Origin: Gordius sp. MW1
Lineage: Eukaryota > Nematomorpha > Gordioida > Gordea > Gordiidae
DNA length: 64,000 nt
Direction: 5' to 3'
NCBI GenBank assembly: GCA_964036665.1
Contig: OZ038531.1
Location: 9,982,168 to 10,046,167, forward strand
The stretch's first letter is position 1. Each line of letters starts with the position of its first letter. Positions 12,331 to 27,300 of this stretch are shown in pieces. The notes beneath the pieces were generated by a model, which worked only from the letters and a program-made list of their open reading frames with translations, ran no database searches and was not told the origin of the DNA. Position numbers and translations under genes: made by a program.

Positions 12331-14928
12331 ATCCACTTTTACATCTTTATGGACTAGAACTTTCCCCTCTTTTAATCTTGACAGCTCTTCTCACTAGAAC
12401 ATTCCCCTCTTTAGATACATTGGTAATAAATAATTGAGGCAGCCTTATTCAACCCCTGCATACGAAGATTCTCAACTCTTAATACACCTGCGCCCTTAAT
12501 TCCTGAGGATACAATATTCAATCCCCTGCATACGAACCTTCCCAACTCTTAATACACGCATTAATCAATACTTAACCTTTCGAGCACAACATTCCATACC
12601 TAAATTCAAAAACTCGATACTTAAGAGACTACCGAGGCAAGGGCAATTAGGGGGCGTGAGGTATTTAGGGTCCCGTGGGTATACGACAGTTAAAAATACT
12701 CTTATGCCAAAAAAGAAGATGCCCATTATTGTAAAAAATCATCGTGATTTTGAATCGATATATAAAAAAGACATAAATTGCATAGCAATTAATATAAAAT
12801 ATTAAAAATCATTATGTACTGAGAGAATATATAAAATATTGGATATCATTATGTACTGGAAGAAATTTGTGTGAATTATATTGTTATCGTATAATTGAAC
12901 AGAAATAAATTGGTGATTCACTTATAGAAGAATTAATTAAAACTACGAAATTTGGAACAGAAATAAAGAGGATATAATAATTTGAAATATGTTAAAAATG
13001 TTAAATATTAATCTTGTTAAAAAAATCAGTCTCAAACAGGCTTTTGTTTCTTCCAACAAGCAACGCGCCGTTAATTGTCACTGTATCACTTGAAGCCATA
13101 TAAAAGTAAACCTATATGATAATTGAAACTATGACCTATTATTAGAGTTTCACCATCCCCTTGTTAAAAATATAAAACTCTTTAAATCCACTCATTTTAA
13201 AAATCACAAATTCTATGAATAACGAACAAAAATTAATATTGGTTTATAAAGTGAAATAAGAATAAAATCTGATAAACATCATAAAAACACCGAAATTACA
13301 AAATAAAAAGGTTATTGAAATAATTCTGGTGCCCGGAGCCGGCCCTACTTATAGCTAGGCACGTGCCGAGCTTGTTTTATTGCTATAACGCTTGTCCAAG
13401 CCCGGTCCACTATTATTTTAACAAAAAGCCCATCCATGTATTTGCTTTAATAAATTTAGCTATATCATGAGCATCAAAAAGTAGACTTTAAAAAATCAAT
13501 TTATTAAACCATGAGGAGTATTAATTTGAAGACGAATTTTCACTTCAACACTCAATTTATAAAGAAAAGAGACGTCAATGTATGTTTAGAAATTAAGCAT
13601 GCATGAATGAAATGTGCAAAACGCTTTGTAAAATTGTCATTTACAATGCGTAATAATTATTTGTATTTTATTATTATACTCTTCTCTTATATAATATCCG
13701 CAATTCCTAAAAACAAGGTATCTAATGTAAGCTAAAAATATATGTTAAATACGTAGAAAATTAAGGAGTTACGATTATTACTAAAAATTTGGCTTGTATT
13801 AGCATCTTCCTCGTCTATTTTAGTGGTTGAGATAGTTTTTAAGAGAAAGAATGAAGAATTATATATCTTCTTATTAGAAAACAGGCACTAGGGACAGAAA
13901 TTTTGTATTAATAGTGTTAGAATTAGTAGATTTTCATCTAAATTTAAATCTAAGATAATTTTTTATTTCTATATGCGCAACACTTACAAAACTCTTATTT
14001 ATATCATTGAGTTTTTTCATATTTTGAAAAAAATAATTTTTTCGTGAATGGGAGGCCCTACGCTATCCCATGTATTTAATTTTAGATCTAGAACGCACGT
14101 GATGGACGCATCGGTTTCTTGCAAATGACTGTTAGGCAGTCTAGCCGCATCATGCTAGACAGCAATTTCAAATCGAATACAGCAAAATATCATAGAATCA
14201 TTAAATTTACTTAGATATTATAAGATATTTTGTTAAAGCTTTTTAATAAAAAATATTAGTGAATTAAAGTATTAAGGGACTAAAAAAGTTCATCAGGCAC
14301 ATATATAACATTTATAAACCTAGAAATGAATAAGATGTACCCTATGATATATCTAAAACTCTATAAAATCGATAAATATAACAATTTATATAAAATTGAT
14401 AAATATAATAATGTACTCTCTACAATTCTACTTCATCAGAGATATATTAGTTATATGTTTCAAAACGCACTTTAAATAAAAGCCTGACGTGAAATAAGAA
14501 CCCATTAGTCTAATTTCAGTCTATCTAAACCAAACAAAACCATATAACTGAGTGGCTGATATCAGACACATTTCGATGTTTAAGTAAATAGGATATATAG
14601 TTGGGTCTTAAGAGCCCCATTTTTAATTAGTTTATTTACCTTGACTATTATGCTTTGCGTGCACTATATATTTTTCTTAATAGGATTTAAGAGTTGTATT
14701 TAAAATTTTGACCAATCGTAAGTACTTGGGCGTTATTTAATATTACATAGTAATACCCGATGTTCTATTTTAGTAATATTTAAAATCTTTAATATAACTA
14801 AACATTTAAAATAAGGAATAATATTTGTTTTTTAATGTAGCGGTAAATGTGGGTTATTAAGCTTGCGCTACTCTTTTAACAGGTAGCGTTAACGCCTTCG
14901 TTCAAATGGTCATGGTATTGTAAAGCAT
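12331..14928. other. Upstream region of TAF1, no gene seen
   Basis: AT-rich sequence without a recognisable coding segment. Two near-copies of a phrase ending GCATACGAA and CAACTCTTAATACAC are at about 12455 and 12525. AAATTGCATAGCAATTAAT at 12775 is the palindromic terminal motif of the composite element, apparently isolated. The TAF1 promoter and 5' untranslated region must lie in the right part of this stretch, but no core-promoter motif stands out. Confidence 0.4.
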
Positions 14929-15302
14929 ATGGAAAATGAAAATCCAACGCAATTCAATTTAACCAATTTTTTGTTCGGAAATATTGATAGTCAGGGCCAA
15001 TTGGAGGATGACATATTTGATAACGTATACTTTGTAACTATATTGATGTATTTTTGTGTTAGGAGACAAAAAAATATGTAAATACACTCGAAGAATTCCA
15101 CATATTTGGTGATTTAAATAATAAGATATTAGAAGAAAATTTGAATCCCCCACCTGGTGATGATTCTATATCTATTAAATGTAAGTTTTTTTATCTTTCC
15201 TATTAATTATGTCTATCTCAGCTGAGGAAAAGTTTGTGTCATATGATTACTCTAATATATCTGATGTATCATCTGAAGATGAACCCTTTTCAGAGCAGGG
15301 AG
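14929..15302 (+). other. TAF1: TAF1 N-terminal TAND-like region
   Basis: Exons 1-3, residues 1 to about 98. [20 protein letters not shown] matches the conserved start of metazoan TAF1, where the TAND segment binds TBP and blocks its DNA face; the following stretch is acidic ([13 protein letters not shown]). Introns 1 and 2 are only 38 and 41 nt. Confidence 0.85.
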
Positions 15303-18300
15303 GTAAATTATTCTTGAGTTTTTGTGTACAAATTTGCTAGGCATCTGTTATTTTCAATTTACCATTTTATTGTATACATTTATCTTAAAATTGTAATATT
15401 CATATATAAAGATATTATCCTTATGTTATAACAAGAAATTTGTAATTATAAGATTCTCAATTTGTAATTATATAAATTTTTCCCTAATGTAATAAAATTA
15501 TAGATTATAGCCCTAAGTTAATTAACTTTTACATCAATCACCCTTATCTTAATCCCTTGTGTTTTTTATGAATGAGATAATTCTTATACATTAACCCATT
15601 GTTGGCCAGATAAAAATGCTAAAACGGAAAGGGGTCATGATGATTTTAAACTCAAATTGCTCTAACTTGGTTGTTTTATAATGTAAACTTTTAAATTTCA
15701 AAAGCATAGAAATTAAACTTTATTAGTAAATTAAAATACTATTTTGGTTATTTGTTTAAATGATTATAAATTTATAACCACAATTAGTACAATTCCCAAA
15801 ATTCTCCCTATGTGACTAATTTGGCTCATAACAAAAATAACTTTTTTAATATTATAGTTTAAATTAGAAGACCATATAAGATAAGGTTGGAACTATAAAT
15901 GTAGAAAATTTGGCAGAAAATAACCTAAAAACAAAAAAATCAACTTGCCCAAATTTAATGAAGTTTTGGCCCTTCCTTTTTGAAACAGAAAAGTGTCTAT
16001 TGTTCTAATCCCATTTTGTAAATAAATTTTCATCTTTTAAATTTTTATAATCTAAATATATCATTGAAGGTTAAATTCCAGAATGTGAAAAAATTTATAA
16101 GTGATATAAAAATTGTATTTTTTGTGTAAAAAATGACATTTCCTACATATTTATTTAGTATAAAATCTAATTTGTTTTAGATTTAAAAGAAAGTTATAAT
16201 TAAGTTACTTTATGAGCACACATTAGTATAATAAGTTCCTTAATTTATGAATTTTTTAGTGTTTTAAAAATATAAACTCCTCAGACTGATATTTATTGTT
16301 TATTTATTTGAGCCCACTTGATAAAATGTTATGTTTTTATATTTATATACCATTTTCAGACAAAGAATTATCAATTATTTTGCAGTTTATAATTTTAGAC
16401 ATGAAAAAATATCAAAGTGCGCTGTAAAATTTACGCAAATGAGCATCTTAAAATACCACAAGGAAAAATGAACATGTTAAAATCTAAGTTTTAAATTTAA
16501 ATATCTGATATGCCTATAAAAATTTCTTTACAAAGAGGTTTAGAATAATGGGTATTTTACTTTTATAAAAACAAGCCAAATTTGCAGAGATATTTTATAA
16601 TTTTATTAAGCTACTAAAAATGAAACCATATGAATAACTATGGTTTGTACAGCATTTTTTAATTGTTGGGGCCACCATGGTCCCACCTAACCTATGAAGT
16701 GTTAAAATAATTAAAAATATTATATATTTTGTTACTTATTGGTAATTGTAATATAACTTCATAATTTTATCTTATAAAAATTATGTTAAATTAGGATTTG
16801 ATGACAAAGTTAAAAATGTTGATTTGAACCACTTAAAAATGCCTTTGAAAGCTCAATTAGCACCATTGATACCTAAGGAATTTGCTAATATGGATGTTAG
16901 GCAGATATTTCCAGACTTTGAATATAATCAAGTAATTGTATTTTCCCATTTTATTCATTTTTAAAAATGGTAGATTTTGAGGTTTAACAAGTTATTTGGG
17001 CCTGGAAAGCCATCTAGTCTGCCAAAAATATGGCGAAACTTTAGCAAGAGAGCAAAACGCCTAACACAAACTTATGAAGAACATTTGGCGCAGACGAGTA
17101 AAGTAATGAGTTTTAATTTATATAATTTATTATATTTATTAAAGGACTTACCAGGGACTTCACAAAGCTTTGAAGCATCTTCTAATCAAGTAGCAGCTTC
17201 TGATGATGAAGTATTAATTGAATAAAATTTATTAATAATTTAATAATACAGGAAAAAATGTTGGAATTTATTGCACCAGAAGAGAAAAATATTTGTACAA
17301 CTGAAGAAGTGCCTGATAATGATGATGACATTATGCAACAAGATATATATTTATCGACTATGAAGGTGGGTTTTTAAATAACAAAAATTACATTGGCAAT
17401 TTTAGCATAAGCATGAAATCATTTTGTCATAAATTTGTTTTAAAAAATGAAAATTTTATTGAACCTTAATTTAAATAACATTAGTGATAAATCTAAAATA
17501 TTTACATGCATTTTGATATCTTTATGAAAAAAAAACATTTTTTAAATGGCACAATATTGAATAAAAACATATTATAAGTTCAGTATCATTCAAAAAGAAG
17601 AGACCATAAATCTTATAAAAATTAAATCCCCAATAAATTTTAAATAGTAAATTGAATAGCATTTTTTTGGTGTAAAAACAATGATCGATAAAGTAATTAA
17701 TAGCTTAAGTGTTACCGCATTGATAAAATTTCTTATTCAACTTCTCACCAACAGTTTTGAAAGAATTAATAACGTGCTTTAAAAAAATTAACATCATCAG
17801 AGACCGGAGTCTAATTATGGATTTGAGTTGGATAAGAAAGAAATTTGCACACGGTTTAATTTGGTTACTCAACTCGAATGGGAAAATGACATAATCTGGG
17901 ATGGTGCAGCCCTTTTAGCCGGCAATTCTCCTTCCACCAAAGAAAATTCCAGTTTGCAATTCATTAAAAATAAGTTGAACATCACAAAGGAGAGGGAAGG
18001 ATTTGTGGGCTGGCTCCCTACCGCCACTATACGCAATTTCCAAGCTGCAGTTTTGAATCAGCAAAGTGAAGAAGGGAATCACCAAAATTACATTTATACC
18101 CAGGGTATAATAAAATCTTTCCAAGATTTTTTGGTCGCTATGATAGTTTTATAAGATATCAAAAAGTCACTCATAATGAAAAATAAATCGTTTTGGAGTC
18201 GGTTTTACAACTGAGATGTTATGTTATCGAATTCTAATATAATGTTTTCGCAGTACCTATTTCTTAAAGGGGGCAAACGGCATAAACTATTTGATTAAAT

Positions 18301-21300
18301 TCAGAAATGTCGCACTTCTTTCCTGTTTTTTTTATTAGTGTCTTTACCATTAATGGCTGAATTTTAAATTTTCATCTCCGTTAAAGTTTCTGTCTCCCAT
18401 GATTAAATATACCCTTAAAATTTGTATAGTTATTTTTTGTAATTTATATTAATTTTCTCATATACATATATATATGCTATTTATTAGCTAAATTTGGGGG
18501 AAAGACTGGATTTGAAAGCAAATTTACAAGTACCTAATTGATTATTATTCCGATTTGTAGTTATTTTATTAAATCTCTCCAACTTGAATTACTTATTTTC
18601 ATGTGTAATTAAATCTACATTACAAATCATTTTAACATTTGGTTTTGAATCTATCTAATTTGCTCTTTTTATATATAAGATAAAATTAGCTCTATGGCGA
18701 TTCCACATTACCTATTAAATTTTGACATTTTCATAATTTAACTACTATGACAAATGTAAAAAGGAAATAAAACAAAATTTTATTTAAACATGTTTAATTT
18801 AGGCGAACAAAGATCAGAAATGGTTTCTATTCCACTATTAACCGAACAAAATCCTCACCTCATTCATTATCAATGGGAGAATGACATTATATGGGATGGA
18901 GACGTATGATTTTTTAATTTATATCATACACTGCCTTTAAAATTTTCAATTTTCAATTAGATTTGTGCCAAAGGTTTGGTTATCAAGTTTAGATTTTTGT
19001 CTGAAATTATTTTAAGCTACAAGAAATAAATATTTAAATTCACTTATAAAGTGTTCTTAATTGAATACACGTTATTTTAACACTTAATTTTTGATCTATG
19101 GGTATATAAAACAAATTTCACCTTTTACATAGCTTATAAAAGATCAAGTAGATGTGGCTAAATGGAATGAAATGTACCTATCCAACAAGTCATCCAACAG
19201 CTTAGTAATGATAATAATATACCTACGAGTCAAAAAACTTTTTATATACCCGACTCTATAGATATCTTATATATAAAAATGAAACTATATGTGTGTATAT
19301 ATGCCGCCACCAATTTTGGAAAACTATCAGACCGATTTGGCTCAAAATTTCACAGTTTATTCCTGACACTCCGGAGCATGTTTTAAGATTTGTTCGAGCC
19401 AAATCGGTCCAGTAGTGTTTGAGAATTCGTACACGTTGCACTGTATACGGAAATAGAACAACAATAGAAGTAGAACATATAGATATCAAACTTTATTTTT
19501 ACTTCAATAACCGCTTTATCATCATATATGCCCTAAAATTCCAACATAATTTAATACACCCGGGTAAATGGCAAAACAACGTTTGCCGGGTTCAGCTAGT
19601 TATTAGATAAATTTGATTAATACTAAATTTGCTATTTTGTTGATACAGAGATTTAGGCTCAATTCTTTGCGATTACTTTAAAAATTTAAATTATCTGGCC
19701 GGATCCAATAATATTTCGTGATAAATTAGCCGATTACTTGCAGAAGCATAATAAATAAGACAAATGCATCATATGTTTGTCGGAGGAGGAAAGCTTAGAT
19801 ATTATTTGGGTTTAACATTATGTGCCTAATAATTTAACATTTCCATACCCATCGTAATATTTGAAAAATTTTATAAGCCGGTGCACAGGCCACCGGTATA
19901 CAGTCGAGAGGATTTCGATGAGATTGAACAAGCCCTAAACATTTCCAACGACCAATTCTACACGAATACCAAAGTGAACGGAGGCTGTTCCATTGATTCC
20001 GCCATTTTGTTGAGTCAAGTCGGTGCCCTGCAACATTCTACCCCCGCCAGTGAATTGTGGTCACTCATATTTCCCACCCACATGGGTCCACTCAGGCTCA
20101 AAACATTTCACAGGCCTTTGCTGAAAAAGTATTCCCACGGTTCAACGGCCCATCCTGGCTGGCACCCCGTTATAGCGATCGAAAATGAAATCGAGAAGAT
20201 TGCTCAGGTCTCCTATTTGTAATACAAATATTCATTATAAATTTTGAAAATTTGTTTGCTCAATTCGACCTCGACCCCCGCCGATGTTAATCTTAAATGA
20301 TTGCACGTGGATTTGAGGTAATTTGTCGTTATTTTGTCTTACTCACTTACTTGTATTCATATCAATTGAACACCTTCTTGGAATGCTACGCTGTTGTTTA
20401 TAAAGCTTTGCCATTGTCTTATTGATCGTCATTGTCCAATATTTCGATGGTAATGGGATGCTGTAGCTAGTGTTGTAAAAACGACTGGGTCGATTAAACA
20501 TAAACAAACTAACGATTTTTTGGTCTATTTTTCTTGGTCGCATCGGTTTTAAGGTCAAACCTTTGGCCTGTTTATGTTATATCGACTAAAACCCAAACAA
20601 AGCCCAGCCGTTTTTACAACACTAGCGCTAACACATATAACTTCACAGTAAGCGTTAAATGTTTTCATCGAGACTTATGGTGTACCCACTACCATTAAAA
20701 TTTCTGCAAAGGACTTAGCTCGGAGACGTTTACATAATAGACACACTCTCGTAAGAAATGCGATGTCTTTAAAATAGAACAAGGACTGTCATGTATCTTC
20801 CCTGTAATAACGCATATAGATTCGCGAAAAGGAGAGGCTAGCATCAGGTGGTGGCGACATGTTTTTCATGCATAAACCGCAAGATCTATCGGCAACCGAT
20901 GGGGATCTCATTTTGGCAGAATATTCCGAAGAATACCCCCCTCTGGTCATGAATATAGGCATGGCCACACACATCAAAAATTACCACAAGCGTAGACCGG
21001 GTAAAGAGACGAATGCTTTGGAGTTCGAACACGGGACCACGGCTTACACTCACACATCCCCCTTTCTAGGCTCCCTAGCCCCCGGCCAAAGGATTCAAGT
21101 GATAATTTTGCCGTGTTTTTGTTGTTTTAGAAACCCTTGCGATTATTCAACGATGAATTACACATTATAATTGGGTATCAAGAGCCTTGGGACATCGTTT
21201 ATTCTTTGCTTAAAATTATTTTTTATGCACCCACCCTTGCAGAATTTTTAGACTATTACTTTAAAAGTTTATGATTTTATTATGTTTATAAATTAAACGG

Positions 21301-24300
21301 TTCAACAAGAAAAATCACCGACAAACTGTTTGCAGATTCTGGTAAAGTCTTTCAAGGTGAACACGAATGTATTTTTGTTTTTTCTCTGGGCGTCAAATTT
21401 TTAAATTATTTGCTGTCAAAGTTGCTAAAAACAGCTATTTTGGCGTTTTCCAAACATCAACAACTTGCAAATGAATCCGTAAATTTTTAATTTAATATAT
21501 TTGAATTTATACATATCCATTGCCCCACACTTAAGGGCGCTCTTCCTTCCCTTTAACACTAAAAACAGAGATCTCCATTGGCCGAAATTTTAGAGTCAGG
21601 CCCGGCCCATCCACGCTCAAATTTATTTTTCTCGGCCCGCACCTAAACCACAGAAAAAGCCCAAAAATAGCGCCGCATCAGGCCCGCACTAGTAAATACA
21701 AGTCGACGTAGCTTAATAATTATTTATTTGTGTTAAAAACATGTATTGTTCATTAAGTAATTAAGCTAGACTTTATAAAATCGGCTGGAGCAATTTGCCG
21801 ATGTAAAATTATAAATTAATTTTGTATATAACTCAAAAATTATTTATGCTAGGATTAAAAAAATTTTTAATACATTCCTCTCCCCTTTATAAATTTTTAC
21901 CAATTAATTTTCAAGTTATTGACTTTTAAAAAACGCTTAAATCGATTTTTTGGCAACTTTGACAGCCAATATTTCATAAATTTGACGTAGAGGGGAAAAA
22001 ATAAAAATACATTTGGGTTCAACATCAAACCACTATCAGAATTTGCAAAAGTTTGCCGGTTTATAAGTCTATAATCTGTTAACCAGTGTTATTTCAAAAA
22101 ATGTTTAAAGTTAGGTTTTACTTACCCTTACTTAGTTTGCTCAATAATGCTCACTTTTATGTCTTATAACACTATGCATGTGCAACTGCCGGGGACCCGA
22201 ATGTTTTTGTTTTAAATTATACCTTAAGCTATCGAAAAATAGAATATTTTTGATAGATTACGTATAAAAGCTAAATGCTTATAATATAAAGTGCAATCAA
22301 ATATTTAAACGTTATTTTGTCAATTCTTTTATTGTTTGTTTACATCTTACTTTTTCGTTCATGTTCTCCCATTTATTCTGAAAAATATGTGAATTGGGAA
22401 ACACATGGAAATTTATTTTTTCCAGGCACTGGAGAATAATATGTTTCGTGCACCCATATACCTGCACAAATTTCCTCAGACCAGTTTTTTGATCGTAAGA
22501 ACGCGACACAACTACAAAATTAGACGCTTGAAGGATATATTTACAGTGGGCCAAGAGTGTCCACTTATGGAGGTTCCCTGTCCTAACTCCAAGAAGACCA
22601 ATATCTTTTTGCGTGATTTCTTACAGGTTAAACTTATTTGTTCTTGCGATTTTTTATCGAAAATATGATATTAACAATTAAGTGTTTACATTTATGAGAA
22701 ATTTTGATCAAAGAAATTCAATTTGTTTTAAGATGATATGACTTGAAGTGTATTAAGGTTCATATATTAATATTCTAAGAGTCAGGTTTTAATTTTTATA
22801 GATTTAGCTTTCATAAATACGCTTCATGCTCTAATCCAAATTTAAAAATAATATATTGGTAAATAATATTTGAAGTTGAAAAATTTAATTTAAGCTTATT
22901 CACTTAGTAAAATGCGATTTGTTATATGTTTTTACCCATTGTCTATATCTTAATAGAAGTTTGTCATGGCAATTAAAAACCATTTTGTTGAGTTATTCAA
23001 ATAACTTCACATTAATATAGGTGTACTTGTATCGTCTTTTCCGCGCGAGCACTGATAAGCCACCCAAAGTGTACATGGAAGACGTGAAACGCGCTTTTCC
23101 CAACATAGCGGAGAGTAGTTTGCGGAAAAAATTGAAAACTTTGGCCGATTTCGAGAAAAAAATTATGCCAGAATCCGAAGAAAAATCTTTGCACAAATCC
23201 AAATCCGGCCTCTCCTCCATGGAATTGATGAGACACGAACAACATAAACGCCTGCAAAAACGATTTCGAGTTTGGACCCTCAAACACGATTTTAGGTTGC
23301 CTTCCGAAGAAGAGATTAGGGAAATGGTGTGGCCCGAGCATTGTTGTGCCTGGTACTCTAGTTTAGCTGCCGAATATAGGCTCACCGAGGCTGGCTACGC
23401 TTTATCCCTTCTAGGCGAAGGTTAGTTTGTTTTTGATTATTGGAACTTTTTATTTGTATCTCGCACTTTTGAATTGCATAGAAGTTTAACCGGAGGAATA
23501 ACTAAAAATTCCCATTAAAGCCTACCGTCGTAATATATCACACGCAAAGTGTACCAGTTTTAATTAGTAAATTTGCGCACTTGAAAACCTTTTGATATTA
23601 ACAAATATAGTTTATAGTTTAAGATGTGATTAACTATACTAATTATTCATTTTTATTTTTTTGCTAATTAAATGACTTCCATTTCTCTTTAAAAGAGTAG
23701 TACATTTGAAAATCGGAAAAAACTGGACCCTCTTTAAGTATTTGTTCAAAAGTTTTTACATTATCAATTACCAGTTATATTGCATATATTCTTAGTCTAT
23801 GAAAATTTACCTATAAGATGATATATAATTTATATAGTATTAGCTAAATATTCATATACATATATGTTTTTAAAATTGACTTTATTATAATTCATATAGC
23901 GGGCAGATGGTATTTTAAAACACTGCACAAATAGGCATTTTTTGAGAATCAAATAAATAACTATTTAGCAAAATATTCAAGAAATCGTTTCGGTTATTTT
24001 ACCCCCTTGTCTGGGGGTATCTAGGAGAGGTGGTGGGGGGCAGTCGCCCCCTAATTTAAAAAAATTGTACATATAAAACAAAATAACGTTAAAATTTCAA
24101 TATATTATCATTTTGCCACCCCTCAATCAAACATTTTACCCTCCCCCCTCTATGGAATCATCTCTAAGGCCCTTGCCAGTCTTTAAGCTTCAATGGACCC
24201 GGAATTTGTCATATATGTAGAGAAAGTTGAAATTATGAAGGATATATCAAGATAAGCCCATTAATTTGTAAACGCTATGCCTGAACATGCCGAACAACTG

Positions 24301-27300
24301 GTGTGCCACTTGCTGTTTCAAAGGAATGGCATAGGCTTTGTCGATAGCCCAATGTTAATTGACAACAAATTCCATTCTTTACCTTTATTATTAGATCTGG
24401 CAAAGTAATGGGAAGAGTGTTGATCTTTTTGATAGACTACGTGAAGTCAATCGAATAAATATGCCATCGAAAATATTTGGTTGATAATAGGTTTTTGTTT
24501 GAACGTGTCTATAGTCATTTCATGGCTACTTTATTTTGAAAGAGAAAAGGATTTTCTTCTTAGACTCTGGCCAAAGAGTAACAATCCCCTTACTCGCGAC
24601 TTAAGTATACCACAAGTTAGGGCTATAAATCCTGCTATCTATTCAGCGTTAACGACGAGGTGACATACGATGACATTGAGCATTTGTCTGCCAAAAACCC
24701 AACACAGAGAAGATACGCCGCTTTTAATAGGCGTTTATATGCGTTTTTAATAAATGAATTATTGATCTATTTAATAAAAAGATATCCCTACATATTTTTA
24801 ATTGCTAAATTCTTTATAAAGATGTTTAAAATACTAATATTAGGAAAATGATTATAAATGGATTTTGTTTCCAAACTTATGAATATAGGGCAACTATGGA
24901 GATGGGGGGAGAGGGGGGTTTGGTCCTTAGAGAAAATAAAATTTTGATTTAAATTTCATTTATCTTAATATTTTAAATTATTATAAGAAGGTATTAGCAG
25001 ATAAAAATTTGCTAACTACGATAGCGGGGTAAATATGAGTCTCCCAGCGTATGAATATACGACGCTTCAAAAAAAGTTGCAGATGTTATTTTGGTATAAA
25101 ATAAATAAAAAATCTTGAATTCCAAGTTTTTTATCTAGGGGTTCTATGTTCAGGTTTTAATGGGATAATGTGTTGGTAATATTGTTCCTTATGCATAAAT
25201 ATTGTTTTGTTTAATAAATTTTATTTTGCTAATTTCATTTAGGCTCTAGATTTATTTGAACGATTTGTAAATTACCTTAAAAGTTACGGGATTCTGCTTA
25301 TATCAATTTCAGTAGGATTTTATCCAAAAACTCGTTTCTACTTACTCACAATCTACACATTTCTGACAGCTCACCTTTAAAGCTTTACGGCCGTTATTTT
25401 TAAATAATAATTTATCCCTTTTTATTTTGTTTGTTAAGTTTTAATTTTATTTGGTTGTCGAGGTCCTTAAAACGACGCCTCGATTCATTTATTTACTTCA
25501 AAACGTATGAATATTGCCATTGCCTCGTGAAAATATTTCCTTTTAAAAGGCTTAATATATTAAAAGAAGGAGCGAAATCTTTATAAAAGACCGATAAATA
25601 AAAATCGTTTAACAATCAGCTAAATGTCTAAATACCAAATATGTTTAAAAAAAGTTATACGCAATGTATATTTTGAACAAATTTTAATTAATTGCCTAGG
25701 CAACGCACCTTCATCAGGTCCTGTGGCTGGAGGCAGCTCTAATGCGGCCGAAAATTCTGCTATCCTAGATGATGACGAAATAAAAGCTGCCCCCTGGAAC
25801 ACTACCCGTTCATTTCTCGCCGCTGTGCGTGGAAAATGCCTGCTAGATCTTAATGGAACCGCCGACCCTACTGGTTACTCTCATTTAAATTTTATTCGCA
25901 ATTTTTGCCTTAAAGAATCAATCATTTCTATATTTATAAAATTTAGATTTTTGTTCCTACAGCCTAAACTATCCAAGAAATATATTGCATTTAAATTAAT
26001 TATGGGCTATAGTTTCTTACAAAACGTTATCATAGATTTTTTCCGATTTATTGAAATTAATTTAAAACCTCGTTACATAAATTTGAAAGTGGTAAAGTTG
26101 GATTGATAAACTGCCTATCGCTTTTAAACAGGGAGTATTATTCAAAGGATTTACAGTAACTAATTTCATACATATACTTAAATATTTCTTTATCGTTTAA
26201 AGTTATAATGGCTTGTGGCAGGTTACTGATTGATAACACATTTTAAATGCAGTTGGAAGCTTATCTAATATTTTGACCGATCATTAATGTTATACCTTAG
26301 GATGCGGCGAAGGATTTTCCTATATAAAGATGTCGAACAAGCCTCAGCAATTTAAGGACGAAATATCGGGTCTGTCCAACTCTTTGCTGTCTAAAAAGAG
26401 TGTTACTGGAACGGATGCGGACTTGAGAAAATTGTCGCTGAAGAATGCTAAACAATTATTGCGGAATTTCGACGTTCCCGAAGACGAAGTAATAATATCT
26501 CATTTACCATTGTAGCGAGGATTATTTTAAATTTTAATGATTTATCCAAAATGTGTGAGTTATATTTGGTCGTAATAAGGTTTTATTTTAAATTCGTGTT
26601 GAAACAGCTGAGAAAATTGTCGCGTTGGGAGATTATCGATGTCGTTAGAACGCTGAGCACTCAACAAGCCTTACTAGGCGACGACACGGTCACCAAATTC
26701 GCTCGAGGTAATAAGTTTAGCGCCACGGAGCACCAAGAAAAATTTAAGGAAGAATGTCAGCGCATATTCGATTTACAAAATAGGTAACCTTAAATTGGCT
26801 CAAGAACTGAGCCTCGGTTTTTTATCAATGCTGTAGCGTTTTTTTAGATTTAATCTTCTATGATAAATTATTTAGGGGACGGTTGAGCTCATGGTTAAAT
26901 AGACTTTTCAACCCCTTAAAAAATGTTCCAAATTTTGCCTGTTGATCATTTAAATAGTTGGCTAGGAAAACGCTAATAATGAATAGTATTGGCTATTAGG
27001 ATGTTGTCAGCTTGTGTCTTTTAAAAACTCCTTAATAAAATTAATTTTTTATAGCACCATTTACAATCCAGTTTATTTTAATGAATTCTTAAGAATTTAT
27101 ATAATCGTCATAATGTTTAAAATGGGTTGCTACATATTATAATATTAATTATTTATTGACCTTTACAATCCATCGCAATATACCAACTACCTAGATGATC
27201 AAGATAGCTGACGTCTCAAGCATCGATGCTTGAATATAAAATACATGGTTGGGCTGCACACAATTTATAACTTAACTTTGTCAAACAATAGCTATTTATA

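Larger units (their letters stand above)
17801..26783 (+). other. TAF1: TAF1 DUF3591 core including winged-helix segment
   Basis: Exons 8-16, roughly residues 248-964. Diagnostic stretches: WENDIIWDG (twice, exons 8 and 9), [84 protein letters not shown], the winged-helix part [20 protein letters not shown] to [66 protein letters not shown] and [17 protein letters not shown]. This region contacts TAF7 and promoter DNA in TFIID. Confidence 0.92.

Noticed and set aside
22993..23385. 130- and 109-codon antisense open frames opposite TAF1 exon 13
   Set aside because: The plus strand encodes conserved TAF1 winged-helix sequence; the antisense frames match nothing and arise from the GC-richer exon.
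25874..26106. Extension of the TAF1 reading frame past exon 14
   Set aside because: The open frame continues but its content ([19 protein letters not shown] AT-rich residues) is not TAF1, and conserved sequence resumes with correct phase after 26300.
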